A stretch of 64,000 bases of DNA from Psychrobacter aquaticus CMS 56 (GCF_000471625.1 NZ_AUSW01000013.1:83966-147965); one strand, 5' to 3'; shown: positions 1 to 9,278, counted from the stretch's first letter. The notes: generated from the letters alone by a model not told the origin. Numbers and translations: made by a program.

Positions 1-782
1 TTTAGGTTTTGTGCAGCGTTACCTGACTTTGTTGAGCTACGACTTATTTGTTCGCTTTCGTTTTTGCCGCGATGTCGTTGCAAGTTATGCTGTTTACGAC
101 TGTTGGCTTCCATCGCTTCTTCGAGTGAAGCATGGAACGGCGGGTTGCAAACAACCACATCAAAATAATCTTGGCGACCGATGATGTTTTTGAAGATGAC
201 TTTTGGCTCAGGTTGTAGTTTTACTTTTACCGCGCTTTTTAGCTTTGGATTGGCTTCACAAATAAGCGCCGCTGTGTTGACCGAAATAGGGTCGATGTCA
301 CTCGCTGTAAAACGCCAGCCGTAGCTTTGACTACCAATAATGGGATAAATGGCACTGGCACCCGTACCAATATCAAGGGCGTGGATTTCTTTACCAGTAG
401 GCGGTGTATTATCGTCATTTACGTGGGTGGTTTGCGCGAGTAAGTCGGCAACATAGTGAATGTAATCGGCACGTCCAGGGATAGGCGGACATAGGTAGCC
501 TTCAGGAATGTCCCAAAACTTGACACCATAATAATGCGCTAATAAGGCTTTATTAAGCACGCGTACGGCTTGATGATCGGAGAAATTAATCGTCGGCTCG
601 CCATTCGGATTGGTAATGGTATGATCGGCAAGCTCAGGCAAAGCGCGAGTCAATACTGCAAAGTCATAGCGACCTTGGTGCGGATTGCGCGGGTGTAGTT
701 GCCCCAATTTTTTGGCAGTCGCGGGCGATCTGTTTTTGTGTTTGCTGTTCATGGCTCTATTGGCTGTCGGCTTACTTGTCAT
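1..782 (-). CDS. rlmF: 23S rRNA (adenine-1618-N6)-methyltransferase RlmF, 3' end outside window
   Basis: The reverse strand reads open from an ATG at 782 to the window edge, giving about 260 N-terminal residues. An early [13 protein letters not shown] segment, then [15 protein letters not shown], a SAM-binding segment near [16 protein letters not shown] and the catalytic-type NPPFHAS motif are all hallmarks of RlmF (YbiN family), which methylates A1618 of 23S rRNA using SAM. A second in-frame ATG at 749 is also possible because neither start has a strong Shine-Dalgarno. The C-terminus is missing only because the window stops. The family call is secure. Confidence 0.93.
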   Translation of the reverse strand, partial: MTSKPTANRAMNSKHKNRSPATAKKLGQLHPRNPHQGRYDFAVLTRALPELADHTITNPNGEPTINFSDHQAVRVLNKALLAHYYGVKFWDIPEGYLCPPIPGRADYIHYVADLLAQTTHVNDDNTPPTGKEIHALDIGTGASAIYPIIGSQSYGWRFTASDIDPISVNTAALICEANPKLKSAVKVKLQPEPKVIFKNIIGRQDYFDVVVCNPPFHASLEEAMEANSRKQHNLQRHRGKNESEQISRSSTKSGNAAQNL

Positions 783-847
783 AGTCTCGGGCTTTGATGT
801 CTGAATATAAACTATTAGTTTAGCAGATTTTACGAGGAACTCACGGC

Positions 848-1546
848 TTATCGGCTACGTAAAATAAGATTTAAGCCCAACACGATCATCGCTGTCCCCA
901 ATACACGGTCTATCCAATGCTCAAAACGCTGAAAGCGCCGATGAATCGCAGGAATAGACAGCAACATCACCACCGTACTAAACCATGCCATCTGCAACAC
1001 CATCATCCATACACCATAAATCGCCAGCTGCCACAGCGGTATATCGGGTGACAGCACCAGAGTAAATATCGCTACAAAATACACAGGCGCTTTTGGATTA
1101 AATACATTACAAAAGAAGCCACGGCGTAGAATGGCAATCGCTGAGTCGGGATTGTTGGTCGAGATATTTTTATCAGCAATCGTGTTTTGAGTGGTAAGCA
1201 CGTTTTGTGCAACGTTAGAAACTGATCCTGCCGAATTTGCCAATTCTGCTGGCTTTTTGGGTTTGGCCTGAATACCTTGCCAACCAAGATAAATCAGATA
1301 GCTGCCACCCAACCATTTAATCGCGGTCAATAGCGGCTGTGAATGGGCGATGATAGTCGCCAGTCCCAATACAGAATAGACAACATGTATGCCCAAGCCA
1401 AAAGTAATACCAAGGCTACAAATCAGCCCAGTGCGTCGACCTTTTGACAAAGTTTGCTGCGTCACCAAAACAAAATCAGGGCCGGGTGAGGCAGCTGCCA
1501 GCAAGTGAACGCCTGTGATAAGCAAAAAACCGTGCCAAAATTCCAT
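848..1546 (-). CDS. LysE/RhtB family amino-acid exporter
   Basis: Encodes a roughly 232-residue inner-membrane protein with about six hydrophobic segments. Near the N-terminus, [19 protein letters not shown] matches the ASPGPD(F/N) signature of LysE/RhtB exporters, which move amino acids or homoserine-type compounds out of the cell. The start chosen is the ATG at 1546 (MEFWHG...), where homologs begin; an upstream in-frame ATG at 1588 would add 14 residues. A hydrophilic Asn/Thr/Lys-rich stretch of about 45 residues sits in the central cytoplasmic loop, longer than usual for the family. Substrate cannot be told from sequence. Confidence 0.88.
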   Translation of the reverse strand: MEFWHGFLLITGVHLLAAASPGPDFVLVTQQTLSKGRRTGLICSLGITFGLGIHVVYSVLGLATIIAHSQPLLTAIKWLGGSYLIYLGWQGIQAKPKKPAELANSAGSVSNVAQNVLTTQNTIADKNISTNNPDSAIAILRRGFFCNVFNPKAPVYFVAIFTLVLSPDIPLWQLAIYGVWMMVLQMAWFSTVVMLLSIPAIHRRFQRFEHWIDRVLGTAMIVLGLNLILRSR

Positions 1547-1623
1547 AAGGTGCTCTGAGTAAATGCTTGGTTTGGATAATAGTTGCACTTATCATAAATA
1601 ACGTCAACTTATAATGTGCTGGC

Positions 1624-1705
1624 TATAGTCAATTCTAAATAAAACAAAACCATTATATTCCAACGCGGAACTGGTACAAATTTTTCTTGCTCGCTGTTAG
1701 GAATG
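1624..1705 (+). repeat. MITE-like palindromic element, truncated copy (A)
   Basis: Starts with TATAGTCAATTCTAAATAAA at 1624, the same terminal sequence that ends copy G at 52066-52086 in inverse orientation. It continues with an arm (ACTGGTACAAATTTTTCTTG) and the beginning of the conserved core (CTCGCTGTTAGG). The second arm and the opposite terminus are absent, so this is a 5' remnant. It lies between the LysE-type gene and the crotonase gene. Confidence 0.6.
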
Positions 1706-1837
1706 AGACCATTTATCAATCAATGTTTTGTTGCTTGTGTTCTAGAGCAGGGATGTCTATATTAAAAAGGCGTTTATCACCATTTACGATACCACTATTC
1801 ACGACACCACCATGCTACTGTTGACAAGGATAAAGTC

Positions 1838-2641
1838 ATGACCACAGAAAATCAGCGTACGAACGACAATCGCATCACTTATGAGACTCAAGGGCATATC
1901 TGCCTGATTGGGCTAAATCGTGCGGACAAACGCAATGCGTTTGACAGTCATATGATTCAGCAATTGTCTGACGCTCTCACTCACTATGATAATGACGACC
2001 ATCTACGCTGCGCCCTAATATTCGCCCACGGCGAGCATTTCACGGCGGGTCTTGATCTGATGGAGCTACAGGATAAATGGGACAAAGGCGCGTTTGAGTT
2101 TGATTATGATCAAATTGATCCGTGGGGCATTAGTGGTAAATTACGTAGCAAACCCATCGTCGTCGCGGTACAAGGCACCTGCTTTACCGCTGGGATTGAG
2201 CTGATGCTCAACAGTGATGTGGTCATCGCAAGTGATAACTGCAACTTTGCGCAAATGGAAGTGCTGCGCGGTATCATGCCGTTTGGCGGAGCGACGGTAC
2301 GATTTGTAGCGGCCGCCGGCTGGCAAAAAGCCATGCCGTATCTGCTCACAGGCAAAGCATTTGACGCGCAAACCGCGGATCGGCTCAATCTGGTCAGTGA
2401 AGTGGTCGAAAATGGCACAGAATACGAGCGTGCGCTCACGATTGCCAAAGAGATATGTCAGGCGGCACCGCTTGGTGTGCAAGGTCTGCTGTCGTCTGCA
2501 CAAGATGTCAGCCGTAGTGGCGTCGGCGCGGCACTGGCCAATATCCATAGCTATCTGCCAGATTTGTTTTATTCAGAGGATGCCCGCGAGGGGGCGATGG
2601 CAATGGTTGAGCGGCGCGAGGCTGAGTTTAAAGGAAAGTAG
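1838..2641 (+). CDS. Crotonase/enoyl-CoA hydratase family protein
   Basis: 267 residues, a normal size for the crotonase superfamily. Two oxyanion-hole segments are visible: HFTAGLDL near 67-74 and GTCFTAGIEL near 113-122. Both acidic residues that catalyse water addition in classical enoyl-CoA hydratase are conserved in spacing: Glu121 and Glu141, 20 residues apart like rat Glu144/Glu164. The protein may therefore hydrate 2-enoyl-CoA in fatty-acid degradation, though a different acyl-CoA lyase or isomerase role is possible. Shine-Dalgarno AAGGATAA precedes the ATG. The 3' end (SEDAREGAMAMVERREAEF) recurs as a scar at 3444-3521. Confidence 0.88.
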   Translation: MTTENQRTNDNRITYETQGHICLIGLNRADKRNAFDSHMIQQLSDALTHYDNDDHLRCALIFAHGEHFTAGLDLMELQDKWDKGAFEFDYDQIDPWGISGKLRSKPIVVAVQGTCFTAGIELMLNSDVVIASDNCNFAQMEVLRGIMPFGGATVRFVAAAGWQKAMPYLLTGKAFDAQTADRLNLVSEVVENGTEYERALTIAKEICQAAPLGVQGLLSSAQDVSRSGVGAALANIHSYLPDLFYSEDAREGAMAMVERREAEFKGK

Positions 2642-2756
2642 TGCAACCACAGCTTAATATACAAAGCTAAGTTTCTAAGACACTAAGATTCTAAAATACT
2701 AAGATTGAACGATTTTATAACCATACTAAAAGAGCCACAAGGGCTAACGACCATCT

Positions 2757-3416
2757 ATGACTGATCATTTTTATTTACTATTATTTTTGTTGTTTTTGAC
2801 TTTTATGCTCAGCTTGTCAGTGGTCATGTTTCTAAAGTCCGTTAATAAAGAAGGTGGCATGTCAGATGTTTTGCGTGAAAAACTGCTGCGCTGGCTACCT
2901 TTTGATTTTATGGAAGAGCGCTTCAATATTGATAGGCTGGAATATGTTGGCTTACGGCAAGTCTTTCAACATGGCATACGAGAAGATTACTTTTATACCA
3001 ATATCACCAAAAAGAGGCACTTTGTAGAGCTGAAAGAGTATATTGCCGTCAGAAAACAGATCCGTTTTTATGAAAAGAAGTGGCGCTTTATCCTTTGGGT
3101 GATGCCTGTCGTGCTGATGGTTTGTATCCCGCTGCTGCCACTACAGGACGGTGTGGATAAGTATGTAATGCTCGTACCTTTGGCGTTGCTGTTCTTTTCC
3201 ATCCATAAGTTAAAAGCCATGCCTTATCGGGAGGAGTTCCTCGCTATCCAAAAGAGGATATTGCAGCAGATATATAACGCTGTGTTTGATGACAATCGTT
3301 TTGAGAGTATTGAGTTAGCCGTCAAATTAAGGAAAGTAAATAAGGTAAAAGTCTTATCCAATTATTATGATTTAGAAGCGATTGTCGATCAGATGAACGT
3401 AAAGAGTATGGAGTAA
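2757..3416 (+). CDS. Hypothetical membrane protein
   Basis: 219 residues of unrecognised family. One strongly hydrophobic N-terminal segment (about 5-27) is followed by a basic, aromatic-rich domain. Two adjacent hydrophobic segments come next (about 121-138 and 143-160), then a charged C-terminal tail of about 60 residues, likely cytoplasmic. It lies between the crotonase gene and a degenerate copy of that gene's 3' end, just upstream of the NACHT gene on the same strand. A 186-bp gap containing the crotonase scar argues against tight co-translation with NACHT. It could belong to the same accessory insertion. No function is assigned. Confidence 0.7.
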   Translation: MTDHFYLLLFLLFLTFMLSLSVVMFLKSVNKEGGMSDVLREKLLRWLPFDFMEERFNIDRLEYVGLRQVFQHGIREDYFYTNITKKRHFVELKEYIAVRKQIRFYEKKWRFILWVMPVVLMVCIPLLPLQDGVDKYVMLVPLALLFFSIHKLKAMPYREEFLAIQKRILQQIYNAVFDDNRFESIELAVKLRKVNKVKVLSNYYDLEAIVDQMNVKSME

Positions 3417-3443
3417 TCTTGTATTAGTAGTGGGTTGGGCGAG

Positions 3444-3521
3444 AGGCTTTGTTCAGAAGATGCGAAAGAAGGTGCAATGGCGATGGTTGAGAGAAGGAAG
3501 GCGGAATTTAGAAGGCGTTGA
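3444..3521 (+). pseudogene. Remnant of the 3' end of a second crotonase gene
   Basis: Reading from 3453, the sequence translates as SEDAKEGAMAMVERRKAEFRRR and then TGA at 3519. It aligns with the last residues of the crotonase encoded at 1838-2641 (SEDAREGAMAMVERREAEF). Codon choices differ at many positions, so this is not a recent duplicate. No start codon or upstream homology remains before about 3444. It is best read as the scar of a divergent crotonase gene whose body was lost or displaced. Confidence 0.75.
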
Positions 3522-3602
3522 ATATGAGATTTCATAAGATTAAATCTTAAGAATATCAAATAAATTTTAGTGAATAATTAGAGTTGGAATAGGGCAATTA
3601 AT

Positions 3603-5390
3603 ATGGGCATGGAAACTACAGGAAGTGTCAAAGAAATTAGAGATATCTTTGTAGAGGTTAGTCAATTTGTCGCTAATTTTTTTGGTAAAGATTACCAGAA
3701 GTTTGCTACCAAATACAACTTTGCTTTGAGTGACTACTTAGAAGCTAAGCGAATCAGTCTTTCTAAAGTCAAAATGGCTTTCTTCTCTTCACAAGTAGTT
3801 GAACTTGATGAAATTTATGTCCCACAATTCATTTCTTTAGGAAACAAACTGTGCTCACAGGAAAGTTTTTTTGAATCACTCTTACAACATAAGAAAATAG
3901 TAGTTAGTGCCACAGCAGGTTCAGGAAAATCCTGTCTTTTGAAGAGTATGTTTATAAGTATAATAAAAGACAAAAATAGTTTACTACCTCTATTCCTAGA
4001 ACTTAGGAAAGTGAATGAGACTAATAATTCTATTTTCGAAACGCTTAGAATAGATATAGCAATATATGACAAAAAATTTAATAAAGACAATTTGAACTAC
4101 TTACTTGATAGAGAGGGGACAATAGTCTTTTTAGATGGTTTTGATGAAGTAAACCATGACTTGAAAGATAAGTTCACGAAAGAAATTAATGAGTTAGCAG
4201 ATAAGTATCCGAATCTCATCATCTTAGTTTCCTCAAGACCAGAATATAATTTATTCTCTGATTGGTCGCTATATAACGTCGCTCGTATTCAACCTCTAAT
4301 CTTGTCTCAAGCAATAGAGGTAATAAAGAAAATAGATTACGATGAGGATGTAAAAGAGAGGTTTACATTAGCATTAGAAAACACTCTTTTTGATAAGCAG
4401 GAAGGGTTCTCTAGTAATCCTTTATTACTTACAATTATGTTGGTAACTTATGAGCAATTCGGAAGTATTCCCGATAGAGTTTATATATTTTATGATCATG
4501 CTTATCAAGCACTATTTAACAAGCATGACGTATCAAAACAGGGCTTCTTAAGAAAAAGTTCAACCAATCTAGATATGTACGAGTTAAGAGATATATTCGC
4601 TCTGTTCAGTTTATTTACATATAGTAAACAGATGTTTGAGATGACAGAAAATGAAATTCATACATTTTTGAAAAAATGCTTAGTACATTCAAAATCTGAG
4701 GTTATTGACAAGGATCTAAAGCTAGAGCTATTAAATAATGTGCCTTTATTAATGAGAGACGGCCTAAATTATTGCTTTACCCATCGTTCATTTCAAGAAT
4801 ATTTAACTGCATATTACATAGTAAATCATGCAGTTAAAGAACAAGTTTTTGAACGTGCATGTGGACGATATTATTCAGATAATGTTGTTGATATGGCGTT
4901 TTCTATGAATAAAGACATAATGGAAGACAAGTGGATACTTCCAAAAATAAACAAAATTTTAGAATTAAAACCAGTAGATATTACAACTATAAATCGTAAA
5001 ATAACGTTAATATCAGTGTTCTTTAATCGAATTGAAGAGGTCAAAGATAGAGGAAAAAAAGAAATAGGGTTCACACACAATGAAAACTCTAACTTTCTCT
5101 ACTATCTGATGAAAAAATATGATTGTCACAGTCAAATTATTTATTTGAATAACAAATATCACTCTTATGATTTTACCTATGAAGAAACAGACTTTTTTGA
5201 ATTAGTCTTAAACGACAAGGGAGCTATAATGCTTGAAGAGTTGAACGATTTTGAGAAAGATTTAGTTTGTCGTATGGGTAGTTCACGTTATGGAGAGTGG
5301 AGTTTTGAGTTAATTGAATATATTAAGAGCTTAATTCTGACTAATAGAAACGATTCTCTAGATGATATTGAAAACTTTATTTTTGATTAA
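3603..5390 (+). CDS. NACHT-domain STAND NTPase, candidate bacterial NLR-like antiphage protein
   Basis: 595 residues. An N-terminal region (1-95) without recognised catalytic motif precedes a NACHT module: Walker A ATAGSGKS at 103-110, Walker B with acidic extension IVFLDGFDEV at 174-183, sensor-type LVSSRPE at 208-214, and the conserved GFSSNPLLL patch near 268-276. A winged-helix-like segment ends in FTHRSFQEYLTAYYI (about 392-406), typical of NACHT proteins. A C-terminal region of about 180 residues follows, with no obvious LRR or TPR repeats. Bacterial NACHT proteins of this general build are known phage-defence ATPases; that role is inferred here. The gene is markedly AT-richer than its neighbours, consistent with horizontal transfer. 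Confidence 0.88.
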   Translation: MGMETTGSVKEIRDIFVEVSQFVANFFGKDYQKFATKYNFALSDYLEAKRISLSKVKMAFFSSQVVELDEIYVPQFISLGNKLCSQESFFESLLQHKKIVVSATAGSGKSCLLKSMFISIIKDKNSLLPLFLELRKVNETNNSIFETLRIDIAIYDKKFNKDNLNYLLDREGTIVFLDGFDEVNHDLKDKFTKEINELADKYPNLIILVSSRPEYNLFSDWSLYNVARIQPLILSQAIEVIKKIDYDEDVKERFTLALENTLFDKQEGFSSNPLLLTIMLVTYEQFGSIPDRVYIFYDHAYQALFNKHDVSKQGFLRKSSTNLDMYELRDIFALFSLFTYSKQMFEMTENEIHTFLKKCLVHSKSEVIDKDLKLELLNNVPLLMRDGLNYCFTHRSFQEYLTAYYIVNHAVKEQVFERACGRYYSDNVVDMAFSMNKDIMEDKWILPKINKILELKPVDITTINRKITLISVFFNRIEEVKDRGKKEIGFTHNENSNFLYYLMKKYDCHSQIIYLNNKYHSYDFTYEETDFFELVLNDKGAIMLEELNDFEKDLVCRMGSSRYGEWSFELIEYIKSLILTNRNDSLDDIENFIFD

Positions 5391-5484
5391 AGGCTTATAC
5401 ATAGCTATGTTTTTATAACATAAAGTAATGTAAAGCTTCCTGTTAATGCAAATAAAGCTTCCATTTTAAAGGTAGTATTTACTC

Positions 5485-5982
5485 TCAAACCTCACCCAAA
5501 TCTTCCAAATCCACATACTCTTTTTTGTCATGAATGTTGTACATCTTGCGTTTAATCTCTGGATACAGCGTAATATCAATCGGCGGTCGGCTACCACCCA
5601 TCAGGTAAGTGGCATCGGTATCGCTATCATTGCGCATAGAGTGCGGCGCGCCATGCGCAGGGAATCCCACAAAGTCACCAGTGCGCAGCTGATACTGCTC
5701 ATCGCCATAGCGAAGCGACAGCTCGCCCGACAGCATATAGATGAACTCATCTGACTCTTCGTGATAGTGATGCGTCGTCGTCTCATCGCCTGCCTCAACT
5801 CGCACAAGGTGCAAGCCACATTTTGTGAGACCGACGATGTCACTTAACGAGACGGTATGGCGAATGGCCTGCTCATTGAACTGATGGACGTGTTTGGTCT
5901 CCGTGGTGTTATCTATATCGGACTTCGTTAGGACGTAAGCTTGCGTATCCGTATGCGGCTTTTGGTCAGGTAGGGTCATCAT
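5485..5982 (-). CDS. Cupin-domain protein
   Basis: About 165 residues with a single conserved cupin barrel. HHYHEESDEFIYML provides the first metal-ligand motif (His-His-x-His...Glu). GDFVGFPAHGAPHSMRN matches the second cupin motif with its PxxxPH core. The likely metal-binding fold could serve a sugar isomerase, dioxygenase or storage role; no specific substrate is evident. The start is placed at 5982, or the next codon at 5979, because GGAG lies 4-7 bases upstream. An upstream ATG at 6027 has no such signal. The gene stands alone. Confidence 0.82.
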   Translation of the reverse strand: MMTLPDQKPHTDTQAYVLTKSDIDNTTETKHVHQFNEQAIRHTVSLSDIVGLTKCGLHLVRVEAGDETTTHHYHEESDEFIYMLSGELSLRYGDEQYQLRTGDFVGFPAHGAPHSMRNDSDTDATYLMGGSRPPIDITLYPEIKRKMYNIHDKKEYVDLEDLGEV

Positions 5983-6157
5983 CTGGCTCCGTGATTGATG
6001 TTTTGAGTGTATACCACTATGAGCCAATAGTATCAGGTTTTAAAAGGATGAAAATAGCGCGATAATACTGGCAATCTGTTGGTGTTTGGTGCGGATAGTA
6101 AATTTAACAAAATCGATTGTGTAGGGACGATAAGGCAATTTTTAGTCATTTCTAGAG

Positions 6158-6919
6158 TTATTGACCCTCTACTCTTCCAGCTCGAATGGATAAAGGCCAA
6201 ACGATTTTTTTCTTGCTTTCAGAATTTCCCCATTCAGGTAACAAAATGGCTCGAAGCTGATCTACAGGATTAAAACCCAGTACCTTTTTGGCTTCTTTGA
6301 CTGCTGACCACGTATTAAAATACCCCATGAGTTCATCCAAACTCCAGAATTCTTGCATAGTGATAGCAGGTACTTTGATCTCGGTAAATGGGAAAGGTAA
6401 GCTTTGATAACCGTCCTCTACATGCCTTCGTTCTGCTGGCCAATAGGGTGCAATGGTTTGGTAATAGAAATCTTGCACGAGGGTATCAACTGTCCCTTCT
6501 ACCTGTAACACCCCATAAGTAATTAAGGCCAAAACAGCATTAGGGCGAGCAACACGCTCTACTTCTTTATAGAATTTATTTAGATCTAGCCAGTGGGCGG
6601 CTTGCGCGACGGTAATTAAATCAACGGATTCATCAGCCAATCCGCTTTGTTCAGCCAGCGCTGTTTTATAGATTACATTGTCTTTTTGTTTGGCTTTGGC
6701 TATTTGCGCAGAGCTGGCATCAGTGGCGATGACTTCTGTAAATCTTTCGGCTAAGAGCACAGAAAGCTGCCCCGTACCGCAACCACAATCCAACACACGG
6801 TTTTGAGCGGGGCATAAATCAGCAAGTTCAGTCACTAACTCAAGAGGGTACGAAGGACGATAGGTGGCATAATTTTCAGAGCCTTTGGAAAAATGATCCT
6901 TGAAGTCTAAATCTTTCAT
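6158..6919 (-). CDS. Class I SAM-dependent methyltransferase
   Basis: About 253 residues. The SAM-binding loop VLDCGCGTGQLSVLLAERF is clear, followed by an acidic strand VIATDASSAQIAKAK and AEQSGLADESVDLITVAQAAHWLD. This layout is typical of methyltransferase-11 type small-molecule methyltransferases, close to the trans-aconitate methyltransferase-like group. A GGA seven bases before the ATG at 6919 favours that start; an ATG at 6931 is the alternative. It is transcribed divergently from the MalY-like gene. The substrate is unknown. Confidence 0.82.
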   Translation of the reverse strand: MKDLDFKDHFSKGSENYATYRPSYPLELVTELADLCPAQNRVLDCGCGTGQLSVLLAERFTEVIATDASSAQIAKAKQKDNVIYKTALAEQSGLADESVDLITVAQAAHWLDLNKFYKEVERVARPNAVLALITYGVLQVEGTVDTLVQDFYYQTIAPYWPAERRHVEDGYQSLPFPFTEIKVPAITMQEFWSLDELMGYFNTWSAVKEAKKVLGFNPVDQLRAILLPEWGNSESKKKIVWPLSIRAGRVEGQ

Positions 6920-7004
6920 GCTGTCATCCATTATTTAATGTTGTACCTCTATAATAATCTAAGATATATCCCAAACTATTATTTTTTATATAAGGAGCGT
7001 GCTG

Positions 7005-8171
7005 GTGTTGTACAACTTTGATGAGGTCATCGACAGACGTGATACAGGATCGGTCAAGTGGCACTATAGCGATGAGACGATTCCGCTATGGGTAGCAGAT
7101 ATGGACTTTAAGGCTGCCACGCCTATCTTAAACGCGATTGAACAAGTCACGCAGCATGGCATATTGGGTTATACCAAACCCACTGAGGCGTTGTATGACG
7201 CGATCATTGGCTGGCATGGCAGTCGCTATGATTTGTCGCTTGAAAAACAGAACATTTTGTTTTCCCCCGGCGTGGTTCCGAGTTTGGCGCTGATGATGAA
7301 TGTATTTACCGAAGTAGGGGATGCGGTACTGGTCAATGATCCTATTTATGCGCCATTTATGACTAAGGTTGAGCAAAATGGTCGCACGCTTGTAACCTCG
7401 GCATTAAAAGAAGTCGAAGGACAGTACCGTTTGGATTTGGTCGATATCGAAGCCAAGATCGCCCAGCATGAGGTGAAGCTTTATTTATTGTGTAATCCGC
7501 ACAATCCGGGCGGGCGCGTATGGACGACGGAGGAGCTTGAAGCAGTTCTTACTTTGTGTAAAAAATATAATGTGACGATTGTCAGCGATGAGATTCATCA
7601 AGATTTGACGTTGAGCGGTCACATATTCACGCCTTTATTAACGCTAGCAACAGGCTATGAGCACCACGTGGTGAGTCTGACCTCAATGACTAAGACTTTT
7701 AACATCGCCGGTATCAAAGGTTCACTGATATTTGCCAAAGACAATGAGTTACTCAAAAAGATAAGTCAACAGCAGCACTTAAATGACGAGTATGAACTAA
7801 ACTTGTTTGCTTATGCGGCAATGCGCAGTGCCTATGAGCAAGGCGGTGCGTGGTTAGCGCAGGCGCTTGCTTATATCGAAGCCAATATTGACGTAACCGT
7901 ACGGTTTTTAGAGGAGCATCTACCTGATATTAAGGTCATGCGACCAGAAGCCTCGTATTTGATTTGGCTGGATTGCTCAGCTTATGCCGAAGACGATAAA
8001 GTGCTATATGATACTTTGAGAGCGGCTAAGATTGAGCTTAATGCAGGTATCAGCTATGGAGAGGAAGGGCATCTTAAAATGCGCCTTAACGTGGCATGTC
8101 CGACAGCATTATTGCTAGAGGGATTAAAGCGTATTGATACAGCCTTGAGTGATGTATCCAAAAACCCTTAA
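7005..8171 (+). CDS. MalY/PatB-type PLP-dependent C-S lyase (cystathionine beta-lyase)
   Basis: About 388 residues, normal for MalY/PatB proteins. PLWVADMDF near the N-terminus is diagnostic for this subgroup. CNPHNPGGRVW (165-175) and SDEIHQDL (196-203) give the substrate and cofactor contacts, and the Schiff-base lysine sits in SMTKTFNIAG (about Lys232 counting from the 6999 codon). Such enzymes cleave cystathionine or cysteine to ammonia, pyruvate and a thiol. AAGGAG at 6992-6997 is one base from the GTG at 6999 but seven from the GTG at 7005, so 7005 is preferred. A MITE-like repeat follows the stop directly. Confidence 0.87.
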   Translation: MLYNFDEVIDRRDTGSVKWHYSDETIPLWVADMDFKAATPILNAIEQVTQHGILGYTKPTEALYDAIIGWHGSRYDLSLEKQNILFSPGVVPSLALMMNVFTEVGDAVLVNDPIYAPFMTKVEQNGRTLVTSALKEVEGQYRLDLVDIEAKIAQHEVKLYLLCNPHNPGGRVWTTEELEAVLTLCKKYNVTIVSDEIHQDLTLSGHIFTPLLTLATGYEHHVVSLTSMTKTFNIAGIKGSLIFAKDNELLKKISQQQHLNDEYELNLFAYAAMRSAYEQGGAWLAQALAYIEANIDVTVRFLEEHLPDIKVMRPEASYLIWLDCSAYAEDDKVLYDTLRAAKIELNAGISYGEEGHLKMRLNVACPTALLLEGLKRIDTALSDVSKNP

Positions 8172-8290
8172 AAGTGCTACGGCACTGCTGAAATAAATTT
8201 TTGCAGCCTCTGGCAGCAACGGCATAGCAAGCAAGAAAATTAATATCAGCAGTGTGCGATGTATCGATATTACGTTTCACTGACTATATT
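8172..8290 (+). repeat. MITE-like palindromic element (copy B)
   Basis: The hairpin arms CACTGCTGA (8183-8191) and TCAGCAGTG (8246-8254) are perfect inverse copies extended by A/T-rich pairing. Between them is a core related to GCCTCTGNNNGC...AGCAAGCAAGAAA found in the other copies. The right terminus resembles TTTCACTGACTATAT. The element begins just after the MalY-like stop codon and precedes a bidirectional terminator. Confidence 0.7.
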
Positions 8291-8326
8291 GCCAAGCAGT
8301 TATAGATTTGGTTATATTTAGATATC

Positions 8327-8354
8327 AAAAAACCCTGCCATGGCAGGGTTTTTA
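8327..8354. terminator. Bidirectional rho-independent terminator
   Basis: CCCTGCCATGGCAGGG is a perfect palindrome flanked by A- and T-tracts, so it can end transcripts from both the MalY-like gene (+) and the anchorless YadA-like gene (-). Confidence 0.85.
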
Positions 8355-8429
8355 TTTGATAAAAATTAATAGTATCTACTGTGACTTGTCTTTATAGACA
8401 GATGGATGAAGTCGATAGTTATAAATGAC

Positions 8430-9278
8430 TTACTGAGCTGACTTATAATAGTCAACGAGCATCGTACCTAACGTGCCATTGTCATCAATCGTTACTATTC
8501 TGACTGTGCCTGTCTGTGACGCTGTACTGGATTGAACTTGACCAGCATTGCCTAGGACAATCTGATTCTTACTGGCAGCCTTTACGCCATTACCGATAGC
8601 AATGCTGTTCAAACCACCTGCAACGGCAATATTACCAATCGCAATAGAAGACTCGCCTTGTGCCATTGCCGCTTCACCCACTGCGGTCGCCCGCATGCCA
8701 CTGGCATCCGCTAAATGACCAAATGCTTGAGCGCGCTCCCCCGTGGCTTTTGATTGCCAACCGATAGACGTTGAACCTAAACCTGCGGCATTGGCTTGAC
8801 CCCCAACCGCCGTGGCAGAGTTCATACCAGCCATTGCTTTGTTACCGACAGCGACGGTGTCATTGCTACCACCAGCCATTGCTGCTTCACCCACAGCAGT
8901 TGAGCGTACGCCGCTTGCATCGGCTAAATGCCCAAATGCTTGAGCGCGTTCAGCGGTGGCTTTTGATTGCCAACCGATAGAGGTTGAGCCTAGACCAGCC
9001 GCATTGGCTTGACCACCAACCGCCACGGCGGAGTTCATACCAGCGTTGGCTTTATTACCGACTGCAACCGTATCGTTCGTTCCACCAGCGCTTGCTGCAT
9101 TGCCACAAGCGAGAGCGATTTTGACATTGCTGGTCGCACCTGAGATAGTCTTAGCATTTGCATCATTGAGTTGACATTCAGCCGCCATCACAGCGGTAGT
9201 ACCAAAAGAAGCGGTAGCCATTGCAAGCGCAAGCGTACTGACCTTTAGTGCTAAACGCGGTGAAAAATCCATTTGCAT
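8430..9278 (-). CDS. YadA-like head-repeat protein without stalk or membrane anchor
   Basis: 282 residues with a Sec signal peptide ending near AVMAAEC. YadA-head type repeats follow: NDTVAVGNKA, TAVGGQANAAGLGSTSIGW, QAFGHLADASGVRSTAVGEA. Sequence after the head ends at NGTLGTMLVDYYKSAQ with no coiled-coil stalk and no C-terminal beta-barrel anchor, so self-anchoring in the outer membrane is not expected. Start and leader resemble those of the upstream gene at 9398-11101, including AAAAGGAT before the ATG. This points to tandem duplication followed by loss of the 3' third. It may be secreted, or a reservoir of head modules for recombination (inference). Confidence 0.8.
   Translation of the reverse strand: MQMDFSPRLALKVSTLALAMATASFGTTAVMAAECQLNDANAKTISGATSNVKIALACGNAASAGGTNDTVAVGNKANAGMNSAVAVGGQANAAGLGSTSIGWQSKATAERAQAFGHLADASGVRSTAVGEAAMAGGSNDTVAVGNKAMAGMNSATAVGGQANAAGLGSTSIGWQSKATGERAQAFGHLADASGMRATAVGEAAMAQGESSIAIGNIAVAGGLNSIAIGNGVKAASKNQIVLGNAGQVQSSTASQTGTVRIVTIDDNGTLGTMLVDYYKSAQ

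Noticed and set aside
4871..5080. Minus-strand frame inside the NACHT gene as a possible antitoxin
   Set aside because: Antisense to well-conserved NACHT coding sequence with no ribosome site.
7662..7673. CACCACGTGGTG palindrome within the MalY-like gene
   Set aside because: Only the central CACGTG is shared with parS; it is explained by the codons for HHVV.
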